From NCBI GenBank assembly GCA_017435305.1, contig JAFSFH010000007.1, positions 1 through 64,000 on the forward strand: 64,000 bases of DNA. The letters run 5' to 3'. The notes under the pieces are model-generated. The model made no database searches, had not been told where the DNA came from, and was given only the letters and a program-made list of their open reading frames with translations. A program made the position numbers and the translations under genes. Origin of the DNA: Clostridia bacterium. GTDB lineage: Bacteria; Bacillota_A; Clostridia; Oscillospirales; Acutalibacteraceae. Shown here in pieces: positions 16,114-26,520 of the stretch. Position 1 is the first letter of the stretch, and every line of letters starts with the position of its first letter.

Positions 16114-17983
16114 TTTCGTTACTCCTTTGGCTCCAGACCAGTAGCACCGACACGTCCGCAGGGCTGACGCCGCTGATGCGGGACGCCTGCCCGATGCTGC
16201 GGGGGCGGACTTTTAACAGTTTCTCCTGCGCTTCCTTGCGCAGTCCGTGGATTTGGTCATAGGGGGCGTCGGCGGGCAGCAGACGGCACTCCAGTCGCCG
16301 CATTTCGTCGATCTGCGCCTGCTCACGGCGGATATAGCCCTCGTACTTCAATTCTACCTCCAGCTGCTCGGTTACCAGCGGCTCCAGAGCGGGACGGTCG
16401 GGGTCCACGGGGGCGAGGGCGGCATAGGTCACCTGGGGGCGGCGGATGAGATCCACCATCTTGGCGCCGTCCCGCACGGGGGTGGTACCGCAGGCGGCGA
16501 GAATCTCGTCCAACTGCGCCGAGGGCGGCACGCCCAGTGATTCCAGCCGTTGACGCTCGGCGGCCATCTGCTCCTGACGGGCGGTATACCGCGCCCAGCG
16601 GCTGTCGTCCACCAGACCGATGCGGCGTCCGATGGGGGTCAGACGGCGGTCGGCGTTATCCTGCCGCAGCACCAGACGGTACTCGCTGCGGCTGGTCATC
16701 ATCCGATAGGGGTCGGTGCACCCCTTGGTGGTCAGGTCGTCGATGAGGGTGCCGATGTAGCTGGACGCGCGGTCCAAAATCAGCGGCTCCTTGCCCTGCA
16801 GCTTCAGGGCGGCGTTGGCGCCCGCCACCAAGCCTTGGGCGGCGGCCTCCTCGTAGCCCGAAGAGCCGTTGAACTGCCCCGCTCCGTACAGACCAGGGAT
16901 GTCGATGAATTCCAGCGTCGCCCCCAACTGCAGGGGGTCGATGCAATCGTACTCGATGGCGTAGGCGGGGCGCATCACCTGCACCCGCTCCAGACCGGGG
17001 ATGGTGCGCAAAAACTGCATCTGAATATCCACCGGCAGGCTGGAGGACAGCCCCTGGAGGTACATTTCGTCGGTGTTTTTGCCGCAGGGCTCGATAAACA
17101 CCTGATGACGCTCCTTGTCGGCAAACCGCACCACCTTATCCTCAAAACTGGGGCAATAGCGGGGGCCGACCCCCTCGATCTTGCCGCCGTACAGGGGGCT
17201 GCGGTGAAGATTCTCCAAAATCACCCGCTTGGTGTCCTCCCCCGTCCAGGTAATGTGGCAGGGCAGGGTGTTGTGCAGGGCTTCGGTGGTTTCAAAAGAG
17301 AAGGGGGTCACCGGCTCCTCGCCGTCCTGTCGCTCCAGGTGGGTAAAGTCGATGCTGCGGCGGTTGACGCGGGCGGGGGTGCCGGTCTTAAACCGGCGGG
17401 TGGCGATCCCCAGTTTCAGCAGGCTGTCGGTGAGGGCGGTGGCGGCGAACATGCCGTCGGGACCGCCCTCATAGGACACGTCCCCCACAAAGATGCGACC
17501 CCGCAGGAAGGTGCCGGTGGCGAGAATCACCGCGCGGGCGGTGTACTGCGCCTCCAGGCGGGTGGTCAGCAGGAAATTGCCGTCCTCGGTGCGGTCGATG
17601 GCAGTGATCTCGCCCTGGCGCAAATCCAGGTTATCGGTGCGCTCCAGCACCGCCTTCATATAGGCGGAATAATCGCGGCGGTCGATCTGGGCGCGCAGGG
17701 AGTGCACGGCGGGACCCTTGCCGCGGTTGAGCATGCGGCTCTGCAGGAAGGTGGCGTCGGCGGCCTTTCCCATTTCGCCGCCCAGGGCGTCGATCTCCCG
17801 CACCAGGTGCCCCTTGGCGGTGCCGCCGATGGAGGGGTTGCAGGGCATATTGCCCACCCAGTCCATATTAATGGTGAAAACGGCGGTCTTGCAGCCCAGT
17901 CGGGCGGCGGCAAGACCGGCCTCGATGCCGGCGTGACCGGCTCCGATCACCGCCACGTCGTAGGCTCCGTCCATAAACAGCAT
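16106..17983 (-). CDS. mnmG: tRNA uridine-34 carboxymethylaminomethyl enzyme MnmG (GidA)
   Basis: A 625-residue FAD protein. The dinucleotide motif [10 protein letters not shown] starts at residue 14, [15 protein letters not shown] is at about 46-60, and the second FAD region with [11 protein letters not shown] and [20 protein letters not shown] is at about 350-387. Length is normal. With MnmE it modifies the wobble uridine of several tRNAs. The partner mnmE is not upstream as in Bacillus but at 39469-40836 on the other side of the origin. The ATG at 17983 follows AAAGGAGGTG. Confidence 0.96.
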   Translation of the reverse strand: MLFMDGAYDVAVIGAGHAGIEAGLAAARLGCKTAVFTINMDWVGNMPCNPSIGGTAKGHLVREIDALGGEMGKAADATFLQSRMLNRGKGPAVHSLRAQIDRRDYSAYMKAVLERTDNLDLRQGEITAIDRTEDGNFLLTTRLEAQYTARAVILATGTFLRGRIFVGDVSYEGGPDGMFAATALTDSLLKLGIATRRFKTGTPARVNRRSIDFTHLERQDGEEPVTPFSFETTEALHNTLPCHITWTGEDTKRVILENLHRSPLYGGKIEGVGPRYCPSFEDKVVRFADKERHQVFIEPCGKNTDEMYLQGLSSSLPVDIQMQFLRTIPGLERVQVMRPAYAIEYDCIDPLQLGATLEFIDIPGLYGAGQFNGSSGYEEAAAQGLVAGANAALKLQGKEPLILDRASSYIGTLIDDLTTKGCTDPYRMMTSRSEYRLVLRQDNADRRLTPIGRRIGLVDDSRWARYTARQEQMAAERQRLESLGVPPSAQLDEILAACGTTPVRDGAKMVDLIRRPQVTYAALAPVDPDRPALEPLVTEQLEVELKYEGYIRREQAQIDEMRRLECRLLPADAPYDQIHGLRKEAQEKLLKVRPRSIGQASRISGVSPADVSVLLVWSQRSNENV

Positions 17984-18029
17984 AGGGACACCTCCTTTGG
18001 TTTAATGAGTAATGAGGAATGAGGAATTG

Positions 18030-18205
18030 TTTTACGTTGGTCGATATGGCGGGCGGCAGGTTGCCGCCCCTACGGATTCTATGAGAGGTTGAATAAAGAT
18101 CGTAGGGGCGAACTGTGTTCGCCCGCGGGCGTTCGCAGAACGCCCCTACGGATTCTATATGGGGTGGTATTGTAGGGGACGGTTTCCCGTCCCGTGAGCA
18201 ACCCA
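18030..18205. repeat. Family B palindromes upstream of mnmG
   Basis: GTAGGGG-type palindromes with cores GGCAACCTGCC, CGAACTGTGTTCG, CGTTCGCAGAACG and ACGGTTTCCCGTCC, joined by the usual linker with GATTCTAT. This is intergenic; no gene is seen from 17984 to 19069. Confidence 0.75.
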
Positions 18206-18239
18206 ATTGTCACCCCGAAAATCGGGGCTGTCAATAACA

Positions 18240-18570
18240 AAATTTGCACAAAAAATAGCAATTTTTTCGTGTTTTTTCAGCGTTGTGGAGAAAAATGACG
18301 AAAAATTCGCCATTTTGTGGGTTTTCCACCAAAACACCCACTTTTCCACATAAGATTTCCACAGTCGGTGTGAAAATCGGTGGAAAATAGGTGGGGTCAC
18401 CCCCTGTTTTGGTGGAAAAAGGGGACAAATGTTTCACATTTTCAACGGTCTTTTCCACCGAAAAATCCGTGCAAACCCTTGATTTGAGCGGGTTTTCGGG
18501 GATTTTCGACCAAATGTTCTTTCCACCGCGCAGGGGATTTTTCGGGTGTGAAACGAGGTCGTTTCACGGA
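18240..18570. other. Cluster of DnaA-box-like sequences upstream of mnmG
   Basis: About 330 bases, unlike the flanking repeats, with many TTTTCCAC/GTGGAAAA words. One TTTTCCACA lies at 18342-18350 and an ATTTCCACA at 18355-18363. A motif near 18368-18387 (TGTGAAAATCGGTGGAAAA) is also seen, in part, in the dnaA-dnaN gap near 29125-29142. At the right end GTGAAAC and GTTTCAC form an inverted repeat (about 18548-18566). No reading frame has coding character. It could be a DnaA-titration or secondary origin site. Confidence 0.5.
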
Positions 18571-18584
18571 GGATTAGGAGTGTT

Positions 18585-18960
18585 TTAAAAACACCTCATT
18601 CGCCCGTTTGCGGGGGCATATAGAATGCCCCCCTACAAAGCTTTCGTTGGTCGGTATTGCGGGCGGCAGGTTGCCGCCCCTACGGATTCTATCGCGGTTG
18701 GGTTGGGGAACGTAGGGGAGGGCCTCTGTGCCCTCCCTTATTCAAAACAATCCCTCCGTCACGGCTATCGCCGTGCCACCTCCCTTTACAAGGGAGGCTT
18801 GATTCTATCCTACATCGGTGTGGTTTTGTAGGGGCGGATTCCATATCCGCCCGTTTGCGGGGGCATATAGAATGCCCCCCTACGAATTCTATTTCCCTTG
18901 GATGGTATCGCAGGGGCGAGGACATTCGCCTGCGGCGAAATCCGTCGAGCGTGGGCGCTC
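18585..18960. repeat. Family B palindromes and one family A half-unit
   Basis: GTAGGGG palindromes with ATATGCC, GGCAACCTGCC, GGCCTCTGTGCCC, CATATCC and ACATTCGC cores. A family A half-unit lies at 18747-18798 (AATCCCTCCGTC...AAGGGAGGC). No gene. Confidence 0.75.
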
Positions 18961-19069
18961 GTAGGGCGTCTAGACCGTCAGCGCGGTGGCGCCCACCTGA
19001 AATACGGCCTTCGCCGTATTTCCCAATCTTCTACCGATACATCCGACACTGCCGCAAAACTCGCGAGGT

Positions 19070-19106
19070 AAAAACTGACCGGACATCGCTGTCCGGTCGG
19101 TTTTTG
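19070..19106. terminator. Bidirectional terminator after the gyrA-linked membrane gene
   Basis: A ten-pair stem GACCGGACAG/CTGTCCGGTC with T-runs on both strands (AAAAA before, TTTTT after). Confidence 0.85.
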
Positions 19107-19108
19107 AT

Positions 19109-19723
19109 TTATTCGTTCACCGGCTCGCCGTTGACCATCACCTGTGCGGGGGTCTCGGCGGGGATTTCCGCAGGAGCCGCAGGGGCGGCGGGCACCTCGG
19201 CAGCAGCCTCGGCGGGCACCTGGTACACGGGGGCGGGCATCTCGGCAGCAGCGGGCACCTCGGCGGGCTCCACCGCCAGCTCGGGATTCTTCTTCATCTT
19301 CACCAGCGCAGAGGTACCGGTGATGAGATAGAACAGCACCCAGCCGTGGATGGCCACGTCGATGATCATAGAGGTGTCCTCCAGCAGCATACCCAGAGCT
19401 GCCAGGGTGTCCAGCGAGAACAGTACCAGCGCCACGATCATCCAGCCGCGGTGCTTTTTAGACAGCGCCCAACACAGCAGGTACACGCCCGCACCCAGGA
19501 ACGCCAACACCGCACACACAGTCAGAGCTACACTACTCTCAAAAGCATATCCAAGCGCCAAAATGAACTGGGGCACGGTGGCGGAGAACAGGAAATACAT
19601 ATCGGCGTTCACCAAAGAGAGCACCAGATTCACGGCGGTGAACAGCACCACCAGCAGCAGGTTGGCGCGGGCGGTATTGTAGACGGTCAGCGGGGTCTTG
19701 ACAGGTTTCTGTTGATTATTCAT
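19109..19723 (-). CDS. Small membrane protein with Ala/Pro-rich tail, unknown function
   Basis: A 204-residue protein with four to five membrane helices (about 20-40, 48-62, 64-88, 92-112, 120-138). A charged stretch KMKKNPEL follows, then a tail of about 55 residues rich in alanine, proline and glutamate (repeats like AEVPAA and AEIPAE), probably unstructured. I do not recognise a family. It starts 23 bases behind gyrA with a good site (GGGAGGAAT) and is followed by a strong terminator, so it is the last gene of the gyrB-gyrA transcription unit. Confidence 0.75.
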   Translation of the reverse strand: MNNQQKPVKTPLTVYNTARANLLLVVLFTAVNLVLSLVNADMYFLFSATVPQFILALGYAFESSVALTVCAVLAFLGAGVYLLCWALSKKHRGWMIVALVLFSLDTLAALGMLLEDTSMIIDVAIHGWVLFYLITGTSALVKMKKNPELAVEPAEVPAAAEMPAPVYQVPAEAAAEVPAAPAAPAEIPAETPAQVMVNGEPVNE

Positions 19724-19746
19724 AGGGTTATTCCTCCCAAAACGTA

Positions 19747-22257
19747 TTATTCAGCGGTCTCCTCGACCATTTCCTCGGCGCCCTCGTCGGCGTTTTCGGT
19801 CTCCTCGGCGTGGGCGTTGACCTCGTTCTCGTCGTGCTCGGCAGAGGCGATGGACACGATGGCGGTGCCCTCCGGCACCCGCATCACGCGGACACCCTTG
19901 GAGGTACGGCTGCACAGACGGATCTCGTCCATGGCCATACGGATGATGATACCGCCGCTGGAGATCAGAATCAGATCGTCCTCCTCGGGGTTGACGGTCA
20001 TAATGCCCACCACCGCGCCGTATCTCTCGGTGTGGTAGTTGGTCAGACCCTTACCGCCGCGGGACTGGGTGCGATAATCGGAGAAACGGCTCAGTCGACC
20101 GAAGCCGGTCTCGGTGACGGTGAGCAGCAGACGGTCGTCGTCCACCAGCTCCATACCCACCACCGCGTCGTCCTCGGCCAGATTCAGCGCCTTTACGCCG
20201 CGGGCGGTACGTCCGATGGCGCGGGCGTCATTCTCGTCAAAGCGGATGGCCATACCCTTCTTGGTGGCCACCAGCAGCTGACCGCTGCCATCGGTGGTCA
20301 GCACGCGGCACAATTCGTCGCCCTCATCCAGATTGATGGCGATCAGACCGCTCTTACGCACGTTGGTATAGGCGTCCAGACGGGTACGCTTGATGATACC
20401 CTGCTTGGTGATCATACACAGATACTGACCCTCGGTCTGATCCTCCATACGGATCATAGCGGAGATCTTCTCCTCCGGCAGCAGGGGCAGCAGGTTGACG
20501 ATGTTCATACCCTTGGACTGGCGGCTGCCCTCCGGCACCTCAAAGCACTTGAGCCGATACACGCGACCCAGACTGGTGAAGAACATCACGTAATCGTGGC
20601 TGGAGCAGACGAACATCTGCTTGGTCACGTCCTCGTCGCGGGTGGTCATACCGGTGATACCGCGACCGCCGCGGCGCTGGGCGGAATACACGTCCACCGC
20701 CTGGCGCTTGATATAGCCCATATTGGTCAGGGTCAGCACGCACTGCTCCTCGGGGATCAGATCCTCGATGTCCACCTCGCCGGACACGATGGAGATTTCG
20801 GTGCGGCGCTCGTCGCCGTACTTATCCCGCATCTTCATACACTCGTCCTTCACGATGGCCTTGACCTTATTCTCGTCCGCCAGAATACCCTCGTACTCGG
20901 CGATCTTCATCAGCAGAGAGCCCAGCTCATCCTCGATCTTCTGTCGTTCCAGACCGGACAGCTGACCCAACTGCATCTTCACAATGGCGTCCGCCTGCAC
21001 GTCGTCAAAGGAGAAGCGCTCCATCAGGCGCTCCTTGGCGGTATTTTTATCCTTGGACGCGCGGATGAGGGCGATAACCTCGTCGATAAAGTCGCTGGCG
21101 GTCTTCAGCGCCTCAAAAATGTGGGCACGGTCGCGTGCCTTCTTCAGGTCGAAGACGGTGCGGCGGGTGATGACCTCCATCTGGAACTTGATATACTGCT
21201 CCAGCATCTCCTTGAGGCTCAGCACGCGGGGCACGCCGTCCACCAGCGCCAGCATAATGGCGCCGAAGGTCACCTGCATCTGGGTATAGGCGTACAGCTG
21301 GTTGAGCACCACCTGGGGCACGGCGTCGCGCTTGAGCTCGATGACCACGCGCATACCCTCCATAGAGGAGTGGTCCACCACGTCGGCGATGCCCTCGATG
21401 CGCTTTTCGTCCGCCAGCTCGATGATGGAGGACACCAGATTCTTCTTATTCACCATATAGGGGATCTCGGAGATGACAATGCGGTTGCGATTGCCCTCCT
21501 CCTCGATCTCGGCGCGGGCGCGCACGGTCATACGACCGCGACCGGTGGCATAGGCGGCACGGATGCCGCTGCGACCCATGATCACGCCGCCGGTGGGGAA
21601 ATCGGGACCCTTGATGTGCTCCATCAGGTCCGCCAGCTCCGCCTCGGGGTTGTCGATGAGCATACAGATGCCGTCGATGACCTCGCACAGGTTGTGGGGC
21701 GGGATGTTGGTGGCCATACCTACGGCAATACCGGAGGAGCCGTTCACCAACAGGTTGGGGAATCGGCTGGGCAGCACCACGGGCTCCTTGGTGGTGTCGT
21801 CAAAGTTGGGGATATAATCCACCGTATCCTTTTCGATGTCCGCCAGCATATCCAGCGACATCTTGCTCATTCTGGCCTCGGTATAACGATAGGCGGCGGC
21901 GGGGTCGCCATCCACCGAACCGAAGTTACCGTGACCGTCGATGAGGGGATACCGCAGGGAGAAATCCTGCGCCATACGCACCAGGGCGTCATAGACGGAG
22001 GCGTCACCGTGGGGGTGATAGTGACCCAGCACGTCACCGACGGTGGTGGCGCACTTACGGTGGGCCTTATCGGGGGTGAAGCCGTCCTCGTGCATGGTAT
22101 ACAGAATGCGGCGATGCACCGGCTTTAGGCCGTCGCGGACGTCCGGCAGGGCGCGGGCTACCAGCACGGAAACGGAATACTCCAGAAACCGCTTGCGCAT
22201 CTCCTTATCCAGATCAACTTCTATCAGTTTTGACATGGGGGTGTTTTGCTCCTCCAT
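19747..22257 (-). CDS. gyrA: DNA gyrase subunit A
   Basis: An 836-residue type IIA topoisomerase subunit. The catalytic tyrosine is Tyr125 ([10 protein letters not shown]). The quinolone region reads [10 protein letters not shown] at 81-90, so the position matching E. coli Ser83 is alanine 86. The C-terminal beta-pinwheel has the GyrA box QRRGGRG, and an acidic tail follows. The start was set at the ATG at 22257 ([10 protein letters not shown]), behind AGGTGA. A longer frame continues through repeat DNA upstream and is not credible. It works with GyrB, encoded 1.7 kb upstream on the same strand. Confidence 0.96.
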   Translation of the reverse strand: MEEQNTPMSKLIEVDLDKEMRKRFLEYSVSVLVARALPDVRDGLKPVHRRILYTMHEDGFTPDKAHRKCATTVGDVLGHYHPHGDASVYDALVRMAQDFSLRYPLIDGHGNFGSVDGDPAAAYRYTEARMSKMSLDMLADIEKDTVDYIPNFDDTTKEPVVLPSRFPNLLVNGSSGIAVGMATNIPPHNLCEVIDGICMLIDNPEAELADLMEHIKGPDFPTGGVIMGRSGIRAAYATGRGRMTVRARAEIEEEGNRNRIVISEIPYMVNKKNLVSSIIELADEKRIEGIADVVDHSSMEGMRVVIELKRDAVPQVVLNQLYAYTQMQVTFGAIMLALVDGVPRVLSLKEMLEQYIKFQMEVITRRTVFDLKKARDRAHIFEALKTASDFIDEVIALIRASKDKNTAKERLMERFSFDDVQADAIVKMQLGQLSGLERQKIEDELGSLLMKIAEYEGILADENKVKAIVKDECMKMRDKYGDERRTEISIVSGEVDIEDLIPEEQCVLTLTNMGYIKRQAVDVYSAQRRGGRGITGMTTRDEDVTKQMFVCSSHDYVMFFTSLGRVYRLKCFEVPEGSRQSKGMNIVNLLPLLPEEKISAMIRMEDQTEGQYLCMITKQGIIKRTRLDAYTNVRKSGLIAINLDEGDELCRVLTTDGSGQLLVATKKGMAIRFDENDARAIGRTARGVKALNLAEDDAVVGMELVDDDRLLLTVTETGFGRLSRFSDYRTQSRGGKGLTNYHTERYGAVVGIMTVNPEEDDLILISSGGIIIRMAMDEIRLCSRTSKGVRVMRVPEGTAIVSIASAEHDENEVNAHAEETENADEGAEEMVEETAE

Positions 22258-22303
22258 TACATTCACCTGACCTTTCGGTGTAGATTGATAACTATCACTT
22301 TCT

Positions 22304-22490
22304 CGCCTCCCCTTGTCAGGGGAGGTGCCGAGCGTCAGCGAGGCGGAGGGGTAGTCATTCTCTCCCTCCGTCACGGCTGACGCCGTGCCACCCTCTCGCT
22401 GCGGCTCGGTCCACTCGCGGTTCTGACAGTCCACTGGACTGTCATTCATTGCCGCTCGTGTCGCTTCGCTACCCTCGTCAGAGGGAGGCA
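22304..22490. repeat. Family A pair with module C inserted
   Basis: The left arm is about 22304-22350 and the right arm about 22363-22490. Module C at 22393-22473 sits in the loop of the right arm. It fills the gap between gyrA and the YcxB-like gene. The rest of 22491-22601 is AT-rich and shows nothing recognisable. Confidence 0.75.
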
Positions 22491-22601
22491 CGCCGCTATC
22501 GCGGCTAAAGGTTCCCTATTTTAGATTTATAATATACTAACTGTATAGTTTACAATATTTTATACTATTTGTTCGCTATTTTAGGGGTAAAATGCGGGTT
22601 T

Positions 22602-23924
22602 TTACTTACCGCGGCAGCGGTTGACGATCTCCTCAAAGGCGGCGATGTCCTCGATCGCCCGTTTGGGGATGGTCAGCGTGCCCCGCTTATTGTGGACGAT
22701 CTCCACGAAATCGCCCTTATCGTACACGTGATCCACATCGCACCACAGCACGTAATTCTCCTGGGTCTTTTGCCCCTTAATGCGCATAGCCAGGGTGTCA
22801 AACCGCACCTGCATGGTCAGGTCGTGGGCGGTGAGCGACTCGCTCTGCCGCTTACTGCGCGCCAGCGGTATCACCAGATTAAAGACGGTCATCACCGCAA
22901 AGGCCAGCAGGAAGTAACCGCCGAAGCCCAACAGAGTATCCTGTGTAAGCTCGGCGCCGTTCCACCCCAGCATAACGGCCAGCACGGCGGCATAGGTCAC
23001 CGTCAGGGGCGCCATCTGCCAATAGTGGCTGACGATCAAGCCCCGCAGAATGGTGGTGTACTCCTCCACGGTGTAGGTAAAGGTGCTCACCCACAATTCC
23101 TGCGGCGGCTCAACCGGCGGCAGAGCGGTGACCACGCGACCCTGCACCGCCACACGGGCGATAAACCTTCGGTTGTTCACCGGCAGGCGGTCGGCGGCAC
23201 TACGCACCGCGGCGGCCATCTCATCGTTCAGACAGCGGGCGGGCAGCACCAGCGCGGGGCTGGCGGCGTTGACAAACACCATCATCTCGCTGTTCTCAAT
23301 AAACAGCGTCCGCTCGTCCAGGGGAATATGGGCGGTGGCGGAGGGTCCCACCTTCTCCAGATAGTCGGGGGTGATGATCAGCCGTCCGGTAAAGGACATA
23401 CCCGCGGACACGTTGCGGTCGTACTGGGCGGCGGCTGTCTTTTTGATCTTGTGGGGCATATACAGCCACACGTAGAACATAGGCAGCAGCACCAGCACCG
23501 CCGCCGCCAGCAGCACCGGGTCGGGGTAGCCGGCGAAATCCGCCAGGTGCCACTCCTCCAGGGCGATGGCCAGCGACATCACACAGCACAGCAGGGGCAG
23601 AATGATCATCACCACCCGCGTGCGCAGCGGTCCGCTGACCCGCGCGTGCAGCATCCGAAAGGCCACGTATTCCTCGCGGGTCAGATCCACGTACCAGTGG
23701 GTTGCATTTTCCGGTTGGGGTTGGGATTCCGGCGGGACGGGAAACCCGTCCCCTACAGACTCCCCTTGAACAGGCTCCGTAGGGGAGCATTCTATATGCT
23801 CCCGCAATTTTTCCTCTCGGGCGGATATAGAATCCGCCCCTACGGTTTTTTGTTCATCCTGAACAGGCTCCGTAGGGGGCGACGTACTCGACGCCCCGTT
23901 TTCAAACAACTCTCTATTATCCAT
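22602..23924 (-). CDS. Membrane protein with YcxB-like domain; REP palindromes in the coding N-terminus
   Basis: A 440-residue protein. From about residue 75 it has a helical entry (THWYVDLTREEYVAFRML), two membrane helices (about 104-124 and 137-157) and a soluble beta-rich part. Two more helices (about 305-350) follow, then a C-terminal region with GQKTQENYVLWCDVDHVYDKG and FVEIVHNKRGTLTIPKRAI, like the YcxB-like domain. Residues about 9-66 are read through four family B palindromes (23732-23902) without a frame break. The start lies one base after the gyrB stop and has no clear ribosome site, so coupling to gyrB is likely. Function is unknown. Confidence 0.7.
   Translation of the reverse strand: MDNRELFENGASSTSPPTEPVQDEQKTVGADSISAREEKLREHIECSPTEPVQGESVGDGFPVPPESQPQPENATHWYVDLTREEYVAFRMLHARVSGPLRTRVVMIILPLLCCVMSLAIALEEWHLADFAGYPDPVLLAAAVLVLLPMFYVWLYMPHKIKKTAAAQYDRNVSAGMSFTGRLIITPDYLEKVGPSATAHIPLDERTLFIENSEMMVFVNAASPALVLPARCLNDEMAAAVRSAADRLPVNNRRFIARVAVQGRVVTALPPVEPPQELWVSTFTYTVEEYTTILRGLIVSHYWQMAPLTVTYAAVLAVMLGWNGAELTQDTLLGFGGYFLLAFAVMTVFNLVIPLARSKRQSESLTAHDLTMQVRFDTLAMRIKGQKTQENYVLWCDVDHVYDKGDFVEIVHNKRGTLTIPKRAIEDIAAFEEIVNRCRGK
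23732..23902. repeat. Four family B palindromes within a coding region
   Basis: Units at about 23732-23757 (core GGGAAACCC), 23779-23804 (core CATTCTATATGC), 23818-23844 (core GATATAGAATCC) and 23871-23899 (core GACGTACTCGACG). All four are read in frame as part of the YcxB-like protein's N-terminus. Confidence 0.85.
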
Positions 23925-23925
23925 A

Positions 23926-25872
23926 TCAAATATCCAGATTCTCTACATACTGGGCGTTCTTCTCGATAAAGTCGCGGCGGGGCTCCACCTTATCACCCAT
24001 CAGGATGGAGAAGGTTTCGTCCGCCTGCTGGGCATCCTCCAGATGCACCTTCAGCATGGTGCGGGTGGCGGGGTCCATGGTGGTCTCGAACAGCTGCTCG
24101 GGGTCCATCTCACCGAGACCCTTATACCGCTGGATGTCGGCGTTGCCGCCCAATTCCTCGATGTAGCGGTCCCGCTCCTCGTCCGAGAAGGCGTAGAAGG
24201 TCTTTTTCGCCTTAGACACGCGGTACAGAGGGGGTTGAGCAATGTACACGTGACCGCCGTCGATCAGCGGGCGCATATAGCGGAAGAAGAAGGTCAGCAG
24301 CAGGGTGCAGATGTGAGAACCGTCCACGTCCGCATCCGCCATAATGATGACCTTGCCGTAGCGCAGTTTGGCAATATCAAAGTCCTGACCGATGCCGCAG
24401 CCCAGCGCCGCCACGACGGGCACCAATTTCTCATTGGTGTACACCTTATCCATGCGGGCCTTTTCCACGTTCAGCATCTTGCCCCACAGGGACAGGATGG
24501 CCTGATAGTTACGGTCGCGTCCCTGCTTGGCAGAGCCGCCGGCGGAGTCACCCTCGACGATGTAGATCTCGGTGCGCTCGGGGTCGCGCCAGATGCAGTC
24601 CGCCAGCTTGTCGGGCATACGGAAGGAACTGAGCTTTTTGCTGTTGCGGGCGTTGTCCCGGGCCTTCTGCGCCGCCTCACGCACCTTGGCGGAGTTGATG
24701 GATTTTTCCAGAATGGTCTTGGCCACCTGGGGATTCTCGTCCAGATAGGCGGTCAGCTTATCGGTCAGCAGCTGGTTGACCAGCGTGCCGATGGCGGTGT
24801 TACCCAATTTCGCCTTGGTCTGGCTCTCGAACTGGGCGTCCTCCAGCTTAACCGACACCACCGCCATAATACCCTCGCGGACGTCGTCGCCCTTGAGGCG
24901 GAATTTTTCGTCCTTGAACATCTTATACCGCACCGCGTAGTCGTTAAAGATACGGGTGATGGCGGTCTTAAAGGCCACCTCGTGGGTACCGCCGTCCACG
25001 GTGTTCATATTGTTGGCGAAGGACACGATGTTCTCGTTATAGCTGTCGTTATACTGGAACGCCACCTCGGCGGTGGAGCCGCCGCTGGTGAGGGTCAGAT
25101 GAATGACGTTATCGTGCAGAGGGGTGTAGCCGCGGGTCTTATTGAGGAACTCCACGAAGGAGGAGATACCGCCCTCGTAGCAGTAGTTCTCGCTGCGGAC
25201 GTTGTCGCCGTCACGCAGGTCGGTGAAGGTGATGGACAGACCCGCATTCAGGAACGCCTGCTCCCGCAGACGCTTCTGCAGGGTGTCGAAATCGTACTCG
25301 GTGGTCTCGGTGAAGATGGTGGGATCCGCCTTAAACCGCACGGTGGTACCGGTCTGGTCGGTGTCGCCGATGATCTTCAGGTCGGTGACCGTCTTACCCT
25401 GCTCAAAGCGCTGGTGGTGGATATGACCCTCACGGCTGACCTCCACCTCCAACCATTCGGACAGAGCGTTAACCACCGAGGAGCCCACGCCGTGCAGACC
25501 GCCGGCCACCTTGTAGCCGCCGCCGCCGAACTTACCGCCGGCGTGCAGGACGGTCAGCACCACCGTGACGGCGGGCATACCCTGCTTTTCATTGATACCC
25601 ACGGGGATACCGCGACCGTTGTCGCGGACTTCGATGATGTCGCCGGGCAGGATGCTGACCTCGATGTGGTCGCAGTAGCCCGCCAGCGCCTCGTCAATGG
25701 AGTTATCCACGATCTCGTACACCAGATGGTGCAGACCGCGGGGACCGGTGGAGCCGATATACATACCGGGGCGCTTACGCACCGCCTCCAGACCCTCCAG
25801 CACCTGGATGTCGCTTTCGTTATAGGATACTTCCTCCTCTACCTGAGGATTCATTTCCAATTCGTTTACCAT
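23926..25872 (-). CDS. gyrB: DNA gyrase subunit B
   Basis: A 648-residue GHKL ATPase and TOPRIM protein of usual length. ATP-binding motifs include [21 protein letters not shown] and [15 protein letters not shown]. The TOPRIM region has EGDSAGG and DADVDGSHI. The ATG at 25872 follows AGGAGG. It lies 20 bases behind remB, the standard Firmicutes order recF-remB-gyrB. Confidence 0.97.
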   Translation of the reverse strand: MVNELEMNPQVEEEVSYNESDIQVLEGLEAVRKRPGMYIGSTGPRGLHHLVYEIVDNSIDEALAGYCDHIEVSILPGDIIEVRDNGRGIPVGINEKQGMPAVTVVLTVLHAGGKFGGGGYKVAGGLHGVGSSVVNALSEWLEVEVSREGHIHHQRFEQGKTVTDLKIIGDTDQTGTTVRFKADPTIFTETTEYDFDTLQKRLREQAFLNAGLSITFTDLRDGDNVRSENYCYEGGISSFVEFLNKTRGYTPLHDNVIHLTLTSGGSTAEVAFQYNDSYNENIVSFANNMNTVDGGTHEVAFKTAITRIFNDYAVRYKMFKDEKFRLKGDDVREGIMAVVSVKLEDAQFESQTKAKLGNTAIGTLVNQLLTDKLTAYLDENPQVAKTILEKSINSAKVREAAQKARDNARNSKKLSSFRMPDKLADCIWRDPERTEIYIVEGDSAGGSAKQGRDRNYQAILSLWGKMLNVEKARMDKVYTNEKLVPVVAALGCGIGQDFDIAKLRYGKVIIMADADVDGSHICTLLLTFFFRYMRPLIDGGHVYIAQPPLYRVSKAKKTFYAFSDEERDRYIEELGGNADIQRYKGLGEMDPEQLFETTMDPATRTMLKVHLEDAQQADETFSILMGDKVEPRRDFIEKNAQYVENLDI

Positions 25873-25892
25873 AGTTGTTGTCCTCCTATGTG

Positions 25893-26159
25893 TTATATAC
25901 TCTCGTTGCGGCTGCGCTTTTTCAGCGTGGCCGGCGCTATCTGCGATACGTAAACCCTATCCGCACGCCGCCGATTTCTCGGAGCACACACCGTAAAGGA
26001 ACGGGGCAGGTCATAGCTGACGTAGGTCAGGCGCCCCTCCCTCTCCGCGCGGTTGAGAAATTCGCGGGTGTGGGGGGATATGGTGGTGTTGTCCATATCG
26101 AATACGCCCACGATGTCCTGTCGGCGCACCACCACCTCTTGTCCTAAATGTAGGTACAT
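25893..26159 (-). CDS. remB: Extracellular matrix regulator RemB (DUF370 family)
   Basis: An 88-residue DUF370 protein beginning [26 protein letters not shown], the family start, with a basic C-terminal tail. RemA and RemB of Bacillus act in control of biofilm matrix genes, RemA by binding DNA. The role here is inferred from family and from position between recF and gyrB. The ATG at 26159 follows AAAAGGAAC. Confidence 0.85.
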   Translation of the reverse strand: MYLHLGQEVVVRRQDIVGVFDMDNTTISPHTREFLNRAEREGRLTYVSYDLPRSFTVCAPRNRRRADRVYVSQIAPATLKKRSRNESI

Positions 26160-26210
26160 AATGTCTGTTCCTTTTATGAAAAGTTTATGTTTCGTTGGAT
26201 GGAGTTTTTG

Positions 26211-26510
26211 CCCCCCTTGCCTAAAGGGGGGATGTCACCGTTAGGTGACAGGGGGGATATTATGCCGCTTTGCGGCATATCGTCCTGCGGACGATGAATC
26301 CCTCCGAGTTTTTGCTTCGCAAAAACCCACCTCCCTTTAGGCAAGGGAGGCAACATTCTATCCAACGTATAATAGAATCTGTAGGGGCGGGCATCGCCCG
26401 TCCGGACGACCAATGGTCGTCCCTACGATGTCAAATCAACGTGGGATAGGATCAGTAGGGGACGGGTTTCCCGTCCCGCGAGAAAACCGCCCACTCGATT
26501 ATAATACTAT
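26211..26510. repeat. Family A pair and family B palindromes between recF and remB
   Basis: The family A pair spans 26211-26351 with hairpin cores ATGCCGCTTTGCGGCAT and ATCGTCCTGCGGACGAT between the arms. Family B palindromes at about 26381-26425 and 26456-26480 have cores GGGCATCGCCC, CGACCAATGGTCG and GGGTTTCCC. This separates recF from remB, which are usually adjacent. No gene is seen in 26160-26520. Confidence 0.75.
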
Positions 26511-26520
26511 CCGTAATATC

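Noticed and set aside
19810..22128. Long open frame (772 codons) on the strand opposite gyrA, and similar ones opposite gyrB, hydB, hydA, dnaA and yfhO
   Set aside because: They are by-products of high-GC codon bias in the real genes: no ribosome sites, no domain-like composition, His/Gln-rich low-complexity products.
22258..22491. N-terminal extension of GyrA by 78 codons
   Set aside because: The extension is translated repeat DNA; a good ATG with ribosome site gives the normal GyrA N-terminus.
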